Shown here: positions 8,763 through 18,068 of the stretch, piece after piece | Layout of the letters: the number at the start of each line of letters is the position of its first letter | Position numbering within the stretch: the first letter of the stretch is position 1 | Assembly (NCBI GenBank): GCA_020634165.1 | Contig: JACKCF010000002.1 | Location: 124,001 to 188,000, forward strand | From: Anaerolineaceae bacterium | GTDB taxonomy: Bacteria > Chloroflexota > Anaerolineae > Aggregatilineales > Phototrophicaceae | Reading direction: 5' to 3' | Length of the DNA: 64,000 nt | Notes under the pieces: model-generated | The model's input: the letters and a program-made list of their open reading frames with translations, nothing else | Database searches by the model: none | Told to the model about the DNA's origin: nothing | Translations under genes and position numbers: made by a program

Positions 8763-10382
8763 CTAGCTCTCACCTGATGTAGAATGGGCTGGTATCCAGA
8801 AGCCAAAAGTGCTACCTTCGCCATCGACGCTGTCGACCCAGACATCACCACCATGCCGTTGAATGACGTTCTTGACGAGGCTGAGTCCCAGGCCGTTGCC
8901 CTGGATATGGTTGCCGTTGTGCCCATCCACACGGTAGAACGACTCGAACAAATAGGGTAGGTGCTTTTCCGGGATGCCAATGCCATTATCCGTCACGGAG
9001 AAGTAAAAACGGTCACTGGAATACCAACTGTGGACATGAACCTGGCCACCTGTCGGCGTGTATTTAATGGCATTACTAATCAGGTTCTCCATCGACTGCC
9101 GCAGCAAAACCGCATCGACGGTAATGCGCGGCGCAAGCTCAAGGTCAATTTCGCGCGTCAGCGATTGCGCCCTGACCTGGGCTGCCAGCCGCGTATTGAC
9201 GATTACCAGCTTGACCATCGCGGCCAGATCGGTCTGTTCCTGCATTTCCAACGGAGATTTACGAACGCGCTCAACACGCAGCAGGTCTTCAACCAACCGT
9301 CCCATGCGGTCGGTCGAGCCTTTGATGATTTCCAAATGCTGCTGGATAGATACCGCCGATGGTGTTGGCTCCATATCCTTCAGTTCAATCCCGATCATAT
9401 CGGTATAGCCGGAAATCAGCGCCAATGGGCTGCGCAGATCGTGGGTCGCGACACGCAGCATTTCGTCCTTAAAGCGTCCCAGGTCCCCCAGAGCGGTGAC
9501 ATCATGCAAGACGATGACGTGACCTTTTTCTTCCTCATCGCCACTCACCCAACTGGTGATTGAGACATGAAAATCTCGCTGCAACCGCTCTGAACGCAGT
9601 TGTATCGGCTCACAGACTTCAATGTTGCCCATAACCGATTCCAGCATCGGTTCATAAGCAATGTAATCCACCAATAGCTGATGCTCTACGGATTCATCCA
9701 GCGTGAGGCCCAATAGCTGGCGCGCAGCGTGGTTAACTAATACCAGCATATGATGGTGATCAATGACGATAATCGACTCTTGCAGCGCCTGCAAAGTCGC
9801 ACTTAACTGCTCCTGATGATCGCGCATTTCATAATAAAGGGAGACATTCCGCAGTGCGCTCACCACCTGATTGCCGACGATGGTCACTGTACGCAGATGA
9901 AAAGGCGTGAAATGGTTTGGCTGAGGGTGATAAAGCATGAACAACGCGACGATATTTGTGCCCAACCGAATAGGGATACACATCGCCGACCGTATGGGGG
10001 CCTGTTCATCTGTAAAGTGCTTCCAGCGCGTATCTGTCAGGGTATCTTTGACGATATCGCCACATTGATGCTCATAAACCCACTGTACAAAACTGTCGCT
10101 GACAGGTGGCGGGATAATCTCAAACGGTTGTTTATCGATGAGGCGGCGAACAATGCGCCAGTAATTGTCATCATCGGGATTTTTCTTGATTAAATACAAA
10201 CGGGACGACTGGGCCGCCGTCATCTTCATGACGATTTGAACAACGCGCTCGATCACGCCTTCAAAATGGGTTGTCAACAAAAGCTGGGAAATATCCGATA
10301 GCAGGCGCAGATCATCAAAGGAGGGGTGCTTTAGTGATGAAATGTCCGTGTCGGATGGCATTGGGACAAGATTGGTATTCAC
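8763..10382 (-). CDS. Sensor histidine kinase, GAF-PAS-HisKA-HATPase
   Basis: A 539-residue cytosolic sensor kinase without transmembrane segments. A GAF domain spans about residues 30-185, a PAS domain about 195-305, then the dimerisation domain with the H-box ATHDLRSPLALISGY and the ATPase domain with N-box ENLISNAIKYTPTGG, G1 DNGIGIP and G2 NGLGLSLVK. It should autophosphorylate on the H-box histidine. No response regulator lies beside it, so it is an orphan. The start is GTG at 10382; an in-frame ATG at codon 8 is also possible. Confidence 0.92.
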   Translation of the reverse strand: MNTNLVPMPSDTDISSLKHPSFDDLRLLSDISQLLLTTHFEGVIERVVQIVMKMTAAQSSRLYLIKKNPDDDNYWRIVRRLIDKQPFEIIPPPVSDSFVQWVYEHQCGDIVKDTLTDTRWKHFTDEQAPIRSAMCIPIRLGTNIVALFMLYHPQPNHFTPFHLRTVTIVGNQVVSALRNVSLYYEMRDHQEQLSATLQALQESIIVIDHHHMLVLVNHAARQLLGLTLDESVEHQLLVDYIAYEPMLESVMGNIEVCEPIQLRSERLQRDFHVSITSWVSGDEEEKGHVIVLHDVTALGDLGRFKDEMLRVATHDLRSPLALISGYTDMIGIELKDMEPTPSAVSIQQHLEIIKGSTDRMGRLVEDLLRVERVRKSPLEMQEQTDLAAMVKLVIVNTRLAAQVRAQSLTREIDLELAPRITVDAVLLRQSMENLISNAIKYTPTGGQVHVHSWYSSDRFYFSVTDNGIGIPEKHLPYLFESFYRVDGHNGNHIQGNGLGLSLVKNVIQRHGGDVWVDSVDGEGSTFGFWIPAHSTSGES

Positions 10383-10535
10383 TTATAAACAATCCCGTAA
10401 TATAACGCTGCCCTTAACCAAGTGAAGCATAACGTATTTGTTTGTACAACTTAAGAAAGCAGCATTTCTTACAGGATTACGCTACATTGCGCAATTCTTA
10501 CGTGGTAATACGGACTTTATTACAGGATTGTTTCT

Positions 10536-11069
10536 TTACTCCTTAGCGAAAACCCGCTCATATGCGATAACAGGGGCGAGTTGCAAAGCTTCATCGATGT
10601 CAATAAAGGCGCGGCGTTGATAGCCCAGGCGATCATAAAAAGCCAGCAGACGCGAATGGTTGGCGATGGCATCAAAACGCAGCGCCTGAACATCCAATTC
10701 CTGGCAAATACGCTCAATTTCTTCCATCATCCATTTACCAATGCCCATGCCCTGATGAGAAGGCAGCACACCAACACCCCCCAGGTACAGGGCGCGGTGC
10801 TCGCCATCGGCCCACATATCCAGCCGATAGTAGGCGCGAGCTTGGCTGTTCAGGTTAAATGTGGCAACCAGCAGGTCATCAGCGAACACGGCATAGATAT
10901 GTTCACGGTCGGTCATTTCCAGAAAACGCTCGAAGGTGCGGAAAGGATACCAGTGTTCCAGACCCAGGGTGCGGTGCATATGTTCCCCGGCCACCGCCAG
11001 AATACCGTAAAGCGCCTGGAGATCCGCTTCTTGTGCCTGTTTGAGGGTGAGTTGGGGCTTCTTCGCCAT
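10536..11069 (-). CDS. GNAT family N-acetyltransferase
   Basis: A 177-residue GCN5-related acetyltransferase. YLGGVGVLPSHQGMGIGKWMME holds strand 4 and the acetyl-CoA pyrophosphate loop (Q-G-M-G-I-G), followed by ALRFDAIANHSRLLAFYDRLGY, which is motif B. The acceptor is unknown. It stands alone; a TATAAT box lies on the minus strand at 11112-11107, about 38 bases upstream of the ATG, with no convincing -35. Confidence 0.85.
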   Translation of the reverse strand: MAKKPQLTLKQAQEADLQALYGILAVAGEHMHRTLGLEHWYPFRTFERFLEMTDREHIYAVFADDLLVATFNLNSQARAYYRLDMWADGEHRALYLGGVGVLPSHQGMGIGKWMMEEIERICQELDVQALRFDAIANHSRLLAFYDRLGYQRRAFIDIDEALQLAPVIAYERVFAKE

Positions 11070-11224
11070 GTGTTTAGCCTAGTGCATATATACCGTTGAT
11101 CGCCCTATTATACTGGGATTACCCCCGGTTATGATCCTCAAAACAGCTCGCAGGTAGGCGATGAGAAGGCTTTCCTGTACACTGATCGCGCTGCCAAAGC
11201 CACGCACCTGATGGAGATTACCCT

Positions 11225-11827
11225 TTGAAGCGCAGCTACCTGTTCATCCTCGTTACCATCGTTCTCCTGAGCGTTATCGCAGGCGCTGTCCTGCTCATCA
11301 TTGCGCCACCCACAACAGAGATTACTGTGCGCAGTTGTGTCACCGATGCTGATGACCAGTGCCTGACATTGCCACGCATTACAGGCGATAATCTCGATGG
11401 CGAAACGATCACCCTGCCGGATGACATCACCAGCGAGTATGCCCTGCTGGTCATGCCATTTAGCCGCGAGGAACAAACACAGGCCATTAACTGGCTGCCG
11501 ATCTATCAGGAATGGGCAGATAACCGCGATGATCTGTCATATTACAGTTTAGCCGTGCTGGTCGTTGATGCGCCGTTCCGGCCATTGGTCATCGGTGGGC
11601 TAAACGTCGCTGTTGCCGACCCGGCTGTGCGTCATGCGGTAATCGTTGCCTTCGTGGAAGAAACCGACCAACAGGCCGCACTCACAGCACTCAATCGCCC
11701 TGATAGAGATGCCTTGCTGGCGCTGCTCGTCACGCAGTCCGGCGAAGTACTGTGGCAACATGTTGGGGCCTACGAGGCAGCAGCGGCTGATGAACTGCGC
11801 GAGGTGCTTGCTAAAATAGATAACTAA
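11225..11827 (+). CDS. Membrane-anchored thioredoxin-like protein without redox cysteines
   Basis: A 200-residue protein starting with TTG, with GGAG eight bases upstream. Residues 5-27 form one membrane helix (LFILVTIVLLSVIAGAVLLII), after which the chain should face outside. The rest resembles a thioredoxin/peroxiredoxin fold: ITLPDDITSEYALLVMPF, then SGEVLWQHVGAY as the late strand pair. The CxxC or single peroxidatic Cys expected after the first long strand is absent (MPFSREEQ). The two cysteines at CVTDADDQC precede the fold. It may be an ATP10/AhpC-like assembly factor or merely a degenerate fold. Probably cotranscribed with the next gene, 21 bases on. Confidence 0.55.
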   Translation: MKRSYLFILVTIVLLSVIAGAVLLIIAPPTTEITVRSCVTDADDQCLTLPRITGDNLDGETITLPDDITSEYALLVMPFSREEQTQAINWLPIYQEWADNRDDLSYYSLAVLVVDAPFRPLVIGGLNVAVADPAVRHAVIVAFVEETDQQAALTALNRPDRDALLALLVTQSGEVLWQHVGAYEAAAADELREVLAKIDN

Positions 11828-11848
11828 ACTTATTGACGGGAACTTAAA

Positions 11849-13102
11849 ATGAAAAAAGTCATTCTTTTGCTGCTTCTCGTTTTATTACCTGGTGGAATAG
11901 CGTCAGGCCAGGGCACGATCACCTACGAGTTAATCTCCAACTATCATTTTGATGACATAAGCGGCTGGCATATCTCCAATAATCGGCAGTCGATTGTGGT
12001 GCTGCAAGATGAGCGACCGATGCGCGTCTGGCAGTTAAGCGAACGTCGCGAAATGTGCACTTTCGCTACAGCGAGTGGCGCACCCTTCCAAAACGCAGCC
12101 TGGTCCTACGATGACCAACTGCTTGCAGGCGTCAGCAGGGATGGGCTGATTGTCTGGAAGTTGAGTGATTGCTCCGTTGTTTTTGAATATCTGGATCACG
12201 ATATTGGCGCGATGGCCTTTATGCCTGGGGCCAATCGGCTCATCTTCTGGTGCGATGACTGTGGCGCACTGCAAATGCTCCATGTCGATATTCCGAGTCT
12301 GGTAACGCTCCGTGTCACTGATTATTCGTTCGATAACCCAATTCTTCTTCACTTCAATCCTGATGGGCTTATGATGTCCATGATTGATAATCTGAGTTCA
12401 TTTATCATGTATCATCTCGACCAAAGAACGGTAACGCCTATTACCTATGAGAGTAGCCTGTTGCTTGGTCCTACATTTTCTCCAGATACGTCATATCTTG
12501 CGGCTGGTGTGACAGGTGGTTTGTTGGTTATTGATACGCAGTCTGGTGACATCTCAACATGTCCCGTAGACAGCAACCTGGTCATCACGCAAATCGACTG
12601 GCTTAACGACCAGCAGGTGCTGACACTTTCGCGCCCACATTTCTATGGTCATCTCTTTCACAGCGGTTCATCTGTGCATCACTGGTCGATACCCGATTGC
12701 ACTGAACTGCATCGCCTGAATGTGAAAACCACTGTCGAACTGCCGCTGACGCTAGAGGAAAATGAACGTCTGATCGCTTATTCCGATACCTGGGTGCAGT
12801 TCATCAACGAAGAAACGCTGGAGGTTACTGGGCAAGCTCTGGACCCCACCGACGAACAAACAACCTATACAGTTACGAACCAGGAACTTGTCTACTTTGA
12901 TTACAATGCCACCTATGATGTGGTAGCGGTAGCCGGTAGTGCCGACGAGATTTTATTCTGGCGCCTGTCTGATGGAACGCTGCTTGGAACAATCGCTGAG
13001 CCGGACATTCCCTATTCCGTGTTGTGGATGGATACCGACAAACTAATAGTTGCTACAGATGATGGTATACGCATCATGCGGATCAGCTTCGCGCCAGAGT
13101 AA
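11849..13102 (+). CDS. Secreted WD40-like beta-propeller protein
   Basis: A 417-residue protein with a clear signal peptide (MKKVILLLLLVLLPGGIASG). Repeated strand units of WD40/TolB type follow, such as AAWSYDDQLLAGVSRDGLIVWKL (in pieces) and LFWRLSDGTLLGTI-like blades. It should be exported and act as a protein- or ligand-binding scaffold; no catalytic motif is seen. It sits 21 bases downstream of the thioredoxin-like gene with a GACGGGAA ribosome-binding region, and the two probably form an operon. Confidence 0.7.
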   Translation: MKKVILLLLLVLLPGGIASGQGTITYELISNYHFDDISGWHISNNRQSIVVLQDERPMRVWQLSERREMCTFATASGAPFQNAAWSYDDQLLAGVSRDGLIVWKLSDCSVVFEYLDHDIGAMAFMPGANRLIFWCDDCGALQMLHVDIPSLVTLRVTDYSFDNPILLHFNPDGLMMSMIDNLSSFIMYHLDQRTVTPITYESSLLLGPTFSPDTSYLAAGVTGGLLVIDTQSGDISTCPVDSNLVITQIDWLNDQQVLTLSRPHFYGHLFHSGSSVHHWSIPDCTELHRLNVKTTVELPLTLEENERLIAYSDTWVQFINEETLEVTGQALDPTDEQTTYTVTNQELVYFDYNATYDVVAVAGSADEILFWRLSDGTLLGTIAEPDIPYSVLWMDTDKLIVATDDGIRIMRISFAPE

Positions 13103-13139
13103 GCGTATGAAATTTGCATCACGCAATTCGGGGTGCATC

Positions 13140-13148
13140 TGGTATACT
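13140..13148 (+). promoter_or_regulatory. Extended -10 promoter of the Nif11-like gene
   Basis: TGGTATACT is an extended -10 element (TG-N-TATACT) about 78 bases upstream of the Nif11-like start codon. No good -35 lies at normal spacing, which extended -10 promoters can lack. Confidence 0.45.
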
Positions 13149-13225
13149 GTGGCGTAGTTTTGTGACGATTGAATGCACAGGGTCGGGCTGGACGCGCTCG
13201 GCTGGTCAATGAGGAGTATGCCAGA

Positions 13226-13456
13226 ATGGCAATCGAAACTGCCCTGAAGTTCTTGGAACGGCTGGAAAAAGAAGATACGCTGCGTACACAGCTATACGTC
13301 AGCAAAGCCAATTCGCTTGAAAAGCTGGTCCAGTTCGCACATGGCAAGGGCTTCGTCGTCAGTCAGGACGATATGACAACTGCTCTGAATGAATATCAGG
13401 AAAAATTCCCCAAAGGCACGATTGAACCCCTGCGCCAATTACCTGCTGGTCGATAA
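13226..13456 (+). CDS. Nif11-like domain small protein
   Basis: A 76-residue protein. MAIETALKFLERLEKEDTLR, then QFAHGKGFVVSQDDMTTALN matches the Nif11 pattern: an N-terminal helix, then A.GF.....L..A. Nif11 domains occur as leader peptides of ribosomally made natural products and as free-standing proteins. Here no Gly-Gly cleavage motif or Cys-rich core follows, and no maturation enzyme lies nearby, so it is not an obvious precursor. The ATG at 13226 is preferred over the longer frame from 13169 because GAGGAG lies nine bases before it. A terminator follows. Confidence 0.65.
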   Translation: MAIETALKFLERLEKEDTLRTQLYVSKANSLEKLVQFAHGKGFVVSQDDMTTALNEYQEKFPKGTIEPLRQLPAGR

Positions 13457-13480
13457 TCGCCTTTTGTGAAGCTATGCTAC

Positions 13481-13509
13481 AAGACACTCGGTTACCCGTG
13501 TGTCTTTTT
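13481..13509 (+). terminator. Rho-independent terminator after the Nif11-like gene
   Basis: A stem AAGACAC/GTGTCTT with three further CGG/CCG pairs across a T-T mismatch and a TTAC loop runs into TTT. It lies 25 bases after the Nif11-like stop. Confidence 0.7.
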
Positions 13510-13786
13510 GCGTCCTCTATGGGCCTAAGAGAGACCCATGCCGACCTGAGCAAGGTATATGTTAGGACGTTATTTTATTGTTATGGCGAAATTATTGAGA
13601 AATAGTTATAAGCAAGGCTATTACGGTCATATCATCCCATTAGGGCACACCGAGCTAAAACATTAATCCAGACATCAGAAGCCTTAATGCAGAGGGAGCA
13701 TAAAACGTCCCTATAGTGATATTAGGAAGATACGGAGCGCGCTGTGCGCTCTGCCAATATGAGCACAATAAGGTAAGCGCAGCGGG
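13510..13786. other. Intergenic region before the Ser/Thr kinase
   Basis: This stretch holds no gene I can support. A short hairpin, GAGCGC-GCTGT-GCGCTC (13735-13751), lies close to the kinase start and has no T-tract. A 35-codon ATG frame at 13559-13666 has no family resemblance and is treated as chance. Confidence 0.4.
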
Positions 13787-16018
13787 ATGAATAATAAGGC
13801 CCTGGCCTGCCAGAATGAATATTATCACGTCGGTGCCATCATCGACGATTTGTACGAGCTGACCGAATTCGTCGGTTCAGGCGGTATGGCCTGCGTGTAT
13901 CGCGCAGTGGAAATCGGCGCACCGCATCCCTATGCCATCAAGTTCCTCAAAGCCGAGTACCACAATCAAGCCTATCTGATTAAGTTCTTTGAGAACGAAG
14001 CCAGCAACATGCGTGATCTGGCGCACCCGAACATCGTGCGCTTTTACCGCTTCGTCAATCGCAAAAATTATAGCTACATCGTCATGGACTACGTCGATGG
14101 CTATGCGCTCTCAGAGATCATCAAGCGCATGTACGAGCAGGAGCGGCACATCCCTCTGAATGAGATTGTGCGCATCATGACGCAGGTCGCGCGCTCCCTG
14201 GATACGATCCACCGCGAAGGCTTCGTCCATCGTGATATTAAGCCCGGCAACGTGCTGATCCAGAAAGATGATGGCAAAGCCTACCTGACAGACCTGGGCA
14301 TCACCACCGATGCGCAGACGATGGTCAGCGGCGCGGGGACAATCGCTTATATGTCGCCGGAACAGGCTGAAGACGGCATGAGCGATCATCGCGGCGATAT
14401 TTATTCCTACGCCATCATGCTGTTCGAGATGCTCGCCCGCCAGCGCCCCTTCAGCGCAGCTCCTGGGACCAGTGGCCGTCTGGCAGAGCAGTCGCTCATC
14501 AAGCAGCACAAAGAAGCTCCTGTGCCGGATATCACGGATTTCCGCGATGGCCTGCCAGAAGAACTGAATGTGATCATGCGTAAGGGGCTGGCCAAACGCG
14601 CCAATGAGCGTTACGACAGCATTCTGGAATTTGCTTCGGATGTGCATCGTGTGCTCAAGCCGATGCTGAATCGCGATTTGCAGGATTTCACCCAGATTTC
14701 CCACCTGCCGCTGCGTCAGACGCTGACAGCACCTGCTATCGACCTCAGTACGCCGGATCGCGGCAGTTCTGTGTGGCGCTGGATCGCCACCCTGGCGATT
14801 ATCGCACTGGGTTTGCTGCTGGGCGGCATTGCGCTTTTCAACAGCACGCAGCCTATTCCAGCACTGACGAATGCAGCATTGGTCGCTGCGGCTGATGCGA
14901 CCGAGACACTCACACCAACGCCAACGCCAACCAATACACCGACTGCCACCAACACGCCGACCGCCACCGTGACACTCACGCATACGCCGTCGGTGACACC
15001 AACGGCGACCAACACCCCGACAAGCACGCCTTCGGCAACACCAACCTATACATTGACGCCAACAGAAACGCCGGAAGCAACACTCACGCCATCAATGACA
15101 CCGACGCCGACCGACACGCCCAGCCAGACACCAACGCCGATGCCATTCATCAACCCGAACGCGGCCATGTATTCGCTCATCAGCGGGTTAGATGCACTGG
15201 CCGAGCCAGACAACGCCGAGTCGCTGGTGCTCGATACAGCGCCAGGTGATGAACTACGTTACCTGCGTATGGGCATGGTCAATGGCTTCGACATCGAAGT
15301 CGACATCGATAATGACAGCATTGATATGATAGAAGGCTACGGTATCGCTTTCCGTATGCAGGACCCCTTCAATTATTACCTGCTGCGAATCGACCCCGTT
15401 TTGCAAAGCTGGAGTGTAGACAAGATCATCGCAGGTGATGAACGACAGGAAGTGCGCGAAGATGGCACTTTCTCTTCCAGCAACCCGGACATCCTGCGTC
15501 TGCGCGGGCTGGACAACCTGTTCGTCATCGAAATTGGAGACAGTGAGCCGATTATCTACCAGGACAGCGCCTTTGCAACTGGCAGCGCAGCATTGTGGCT
15601 GTCGGCAGCCGGACCTGTCCGGCTTGATGACCTGAGTGTGTCGCTATTAGGCCAGGAAGCCACCGTCGCCCAGGCCGCAGGACCAACTCCGGCCCCCGGT
15701 ATCGGCGACCCGTATCGCTTTCTGCGGCAGGATGTAAACCAGTTGCTATCGACTAATGATGTGGCCACCAGTTCGATCAACTGCCCGGCCTATATTTCGG
15801 TATATGAGCAGTTGGGGCGGCATCAGCAAAACCGCAGCGAAGAAGTCCAGACATTGGCGCGTCAGGTCAGCGACGCCGGTCAGTTCATCTATACCCGCTG
15901 TCAGGCGGAAAGTCCCAATGCGCCGCTCGCCTTCATCAATGAGGGCCAGGGCTATATCGATTGGGAAGCGACCCTGCGGTTTGTGCTGGCACAAATTCGC
16001 CAGGATGAAACATCCTGA
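13787..16018 (+). CDS. Transmembrane Ser/Thr protein kinase with extracytoplasmic beta-sandwich domain
   Basis: A 743-residue bacterial Hanks-type kinase. The glycine loop is VGSGGMACVYRAV, the catalytic lysine Lys52 (AIKFLK), the catalytic loop HRDIKPGN with Asp150, the metal site DLG instead of DFG, and the activation segment GTIAYMSPEQ. One membrane helix lies at about residues 330-350. A Thr-Pro linker (about 372-452) then leads to an external beta-sandwich of glucanase/LamG-like type (about 455-620) and a helical tail with two cysteines. It probably senses an outside ligand and phosphorylates cytosolic proteins. It has no adjacent phosphatase. Confidence 0.9.
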   Translation: MNNKALACQNEYYHVGAIIDDLYELTEFVGSGGMACVYRAVEIGAPHPYAIKFLKAEYHNQAYLIKFFENEASNMRDLAHPNIVRFYRFVNRKNYSYIVMDYVDGYALSEIIKRMYEQERHIPLNEIVRIMTQVARSLDTIHREGFVHRDIKPGNVLIQKDDGKAYLTDLGITTDAQTMVSGAGTIAYMSPEQAEDGMSDHRGDIYSYAIMLFEMLARQRPFSAAPGTSGRLAEQSLIKQHKEAPVPDITDFRDGLPEELNVIMRKGLAKRANERYDSILEFASDVHRVLKPMLNRDLQDFTQISHLPLRQTLTAPAIDLSTPDRGSSVWRWIATLAIIALGLLLGGIALFNSTQPIPALTNAALVAAADATETLTPTPTPTNTPTATNTPTATVTLTHTPSVTPTATNTPTSTPSATPTYTLTPTETPEATLTPSMTPTPTDTPSQTPTPMPFINPNAAMYSLISGLDALAEPDNAESLVLDTAPGDELRYLRMGMVNGFDIEVDIDNDSIDMIEGYGIAFRMQDPFNYYLLRIDPVLQSWSVDKIIAGDERQEVREDGTFSSSNPDILRLRGLDNLFVIEIGDSEPIIYQDSAFATGSAALWLSAAGPVRLDDLSVSLLGQEATVAQAAGPTPAPGIGDPYRFLRQDVNQLLSTNDVATSSINCPAYISVYEQLGRHQQNRSEEVQTLARQVSDAGQFIYTRCQAESPNAPLAFINEGQGYIDWEATLRFVLAQIRQDETS

Positions 16019-16246
16019 CAGCCTTGGCGGTTTTATGGCATTTTTTGGGGCGTGCGCGTAAGAAATATGTAGGGTCGCAACGTCAAAATGCCTGATGCCG
16101 CAGCTTCTAGCCTGGACGATATGACGGCAAAAACATAAAAACTCCGTCAGAATATCGATGCAGCCTGTTCCATAAAGCCATTTTTGAGTTAGACTAGTAT
16201 GGTGTCTCCCGTATCAATATAGGTAAGTCCTACGAAGGTATGATCT

Positions 16247-16582
16247 ATGCCGATCTATACATATCGCCGCGAGGATGGCAGTACATTCGACATCCGTCAG
16301 AAATTCACCGATGATGCGCTGACTGTTGACCCGGAAACAGGCCAGAATGTGGTCCGTGTGGTCCAGGCCGCCAACATCGTTTTCAAGGGTAGTGGCTTCT
16401 ACGTCACGGATAACAAATCCGCCCGCAGTAGCACAGCAACGAGCAGCGATAATGGCAATGGCAGCAGCAAAGAGGCGAGCACGTCGTCTAGCAGCAACGG
16501 CAGCAGCAATGGTGCCAGCAGCAGCGATACCAGCGCCAAATCAGAGAAAGCTCCGGCCAAGTCGGAGAGCGCTGCTTCCTAA
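16247..16582 (+). CDS. FmdB-family homologue lacking the zinc-ribbon cysteines
   Basis: A 111-residue protein. MPIYTYRREDGSTFDIRQKF, then NIVFKGSGFYVTDNKS follows the FmdB/putative regulatory zinc-ribbon family closely. In that family the start reads MPIYEYxCxxCG and a second CPxCG follows. Here all four cysteines are gone (YRREDG and VDPETGQ), so zinc cannot bind in the usual way. The C-terminal half is a low-complexity Ser/Asn/Gly tail ending in Ala-Lys-Ser, probably disordered. The role is unknown. It is followed by a bidirectional terminator. Confidence 0.75.
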   Translation: MPIYTYRREDGSTFDIRQKFTDDALTVDPETGQNVVRVVQAANIVFKGSGFYVTDNKSARSSTATSSDNGNGSSKEASTSSSSNGSSNGASSSDTSAKSEKAPAKSESAAS

Positions 16583-16608
16583 ATTCGTTTTATCTTTTTC
16601 CTGAAATC

Positions 16609-16644
16609 AAAAAGGGCCAGCTCCGATGAGCCAGCCCTTTTTTT
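16609..16644. terminator. Bidirectional terminator between the FmdB-like gene and rplA
   Basis: AAAGGGC (16611-16617) pairs with GCCCTTT (16634-16640), with a further GCTC/GAGC inner stem. T-tracts flank it on both strands, so it can end the rightward FmdB-like transcript and the leftward secE-nusG-rplK-rplA transcript. Confidence 0.85.
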
Positions 16645-16662
16645 GTTTCCACATGGCACAGT

Positions 16663-17352
16663 TTAGTTAGCGACGCGCACACTTGGCCCCATGGTCGACG
16701 TAACGACAACCTTGCGAATGTAGGTCCCCTTGAGCGTCGAGGGTTCCTGAGCCTTTACGGCATCCATTGCGGCGGCGGCGTTTTCCTGCAATTTGTCGAG
16801 GTCAAAGCTGACCTTGCCAACAGGCAGATGCAGGTTAGCGGTCTTGTCGTTACGGAACTCGACACGACCCGCTTTCAGTTCTTCGATCACACGGCCCATT
16901 TCGTTCGGCTGAACGACGGTACCGGCTTTGGGGTTTGGCATCAACCCACGCGGACCGAGAATACGCGCGATACGACCGACCTTACCCATCATCTGTGGGG
17001 TGGCGACAGCGGCGTCGAAGTCCATCCAGCCTTCGTTCTGAATGCGACCGATAATGGCATCATCGGCGATGATGTCGGCACCGGCTTCTTCAGCAGCTTT
17101 GGCGGCATCGCCTTCTGCGAAGACCAGAACGCGCACACTCTTACCAAGGCCATGCGGCAGCATGACGGTGCTGCGGACCTGCTGGTCGGCATGGCGGGGA
17201 TCAATCCCCAGACGGAAGTGCATTTCGACCGTTTCATCGAATTTGGCGGTCGCCATTTTCTTCACCAGCTCAATGGCCTCATCGAGCGAGTATTCCTGTG
17301 TTTTATCGTATTGCTTGACAGCTTCGGCGTAACGTTTACCATGAGCTACCAT
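16663..17352 (-). CDS. rplA: Large ribosomal subunit protein uL1
   Basis: A 229-residue protein of normal length. It starts MVAHGKRYAEAVKQYD and contains the L1 signature (KVGRIARILGPRGLMPNPK) and GTYIRKVVVTSTMGPSVRV at the end. It binds 23S rRNA to form the mobile L1 stalk and often represses its own operon. It follows rplK by 88 bases. The usual next genes rplJ and rplL are not downstream; a terminator ends the operon instead. Confidence 0.97.
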   Translation of the reverse strand: MVAHGKRYAEAVKQYDKTQEYSLDEAIELVKKMATAKFDETVEMHFRLGIDPRHADQQVRSTVMLPHGLGKSVRVLVFAEGDAAKAAEEAGADIIADDAIIGRIQNEGWMDFDAAVATPQMMGKVGRIARILGPRGLMPNPKAGTVVQPNEMGRVIEELKAGRVEFRNDKTANLHLPVGKVSFDLDKLQENAAAAMDAVKAQEPSTLKGTYIRKVVVTSTMGPSVRVAN

Positions 17353-17440
17353 TTTTGATTCCTCCTGTGGTCATGTCGGGCGAAGGCCCTGCCACTTTCA
17401 TAGACTTGCGATTTTACGAATTGGTGTTTTTACAACCGAA

Positions 17441-17866
17441 CTAGTCAACGACCTCGATGCCCATATTACGGCATGTGCCTTCGACCTGCTTCATCGCAGC
17501 TTCAATGTCGAGGGCGTTCATATCGTTGAACTTGACTTCCGCAATTTCCCGAACCTGCTTGCGGGTCAGCTTGCCGACGGTATCAGTTGCCGGATTACCA
17601 GCACCTCTCTCGACACCAGCAGCCTTCTTAATCAGGAAGGAAGTCGGCGGGCTTTTCAGGATGAAACGGAAGGAACCATCCTGGAAAATGGTGATTTCCG
17701 CCGGGACAATTTCCCCGATGCGGTTGGCGGTACGGGCGTTATAGTCCTTGACGAAGCCCATCAGGTTAACGCCATGCTGGGCCAGCGCCGGACCAATCGG
17801 CGGAGCCGGATTGGCTTTACCCGCATTGATCTGGAGCGTGACGATTGCTTTAATTTTCTTTGCCAT
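17441..17866 (-). CDS. rplK: Large ribosomal subunit protein uL11
   Basis: A 141-residue protein, the family standard. It starts MAKKIKAIVTLQINAGKANP and holds PPIGPALAQHGVNLMGF and the C-terminal rRNA-binding half ending NMGIEVVD. It forms the GTPase-associated centre with 23S rRNA. The start is the ATG at 17866 with GAGG just upstream; the longer frame to 17968 is not conserved. Confidence 0.97.
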   Translation of the reverse strand: MAKKIKAIVTLQINAGKANPAPPIGPALAQHGVNLMGFVKDYNARTANRIGEIVPAEITIFQDGSFRFILKSPPTSFLIKKAAGVERGAGNPATDTVGKLTRKQVREIAEVKFNDMNALDIEAAMKQVEGTCRNMGIEVVD

Positions 17867-18068
17867 GTGGTTATACCTCACTTGACCTACAGCGCATCGA
17901 TGCCAGATGCTCTGTTCTGATTGATCGACTCGTTTGTCATGCGGCCAATTTACGGCCAGGGGACGCACGAAGGGCGTAGGTATGCTACGCCCTGTCCAAT
18001 TATATGTATGTTAGCTGGTTTATCCAGGGGGAGCCTCTTACGAAGGCTGCCTCTTGCCTGCTGATTAG

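Noticed and set aside
13559..13666. 35-codon ATG frame before the kinase
   Set aside because: No family resemblance, and short AT-rich frames like this arise by chance.
14111..14983. Minus-strand open frame of 290 codons
   Set aside because: Antisense to the Ser/Thr kinase catalytic domain and linker; no domain seen.
14900..15140. Repeated ACACCAACG/ACGCCGACC DNA that looks like a repeat array
   Set aside because: It is the coding sequence of the Thr-Pro linker of the kinase; unit length is irregular and there are no spacers, so it is not CRISPR.
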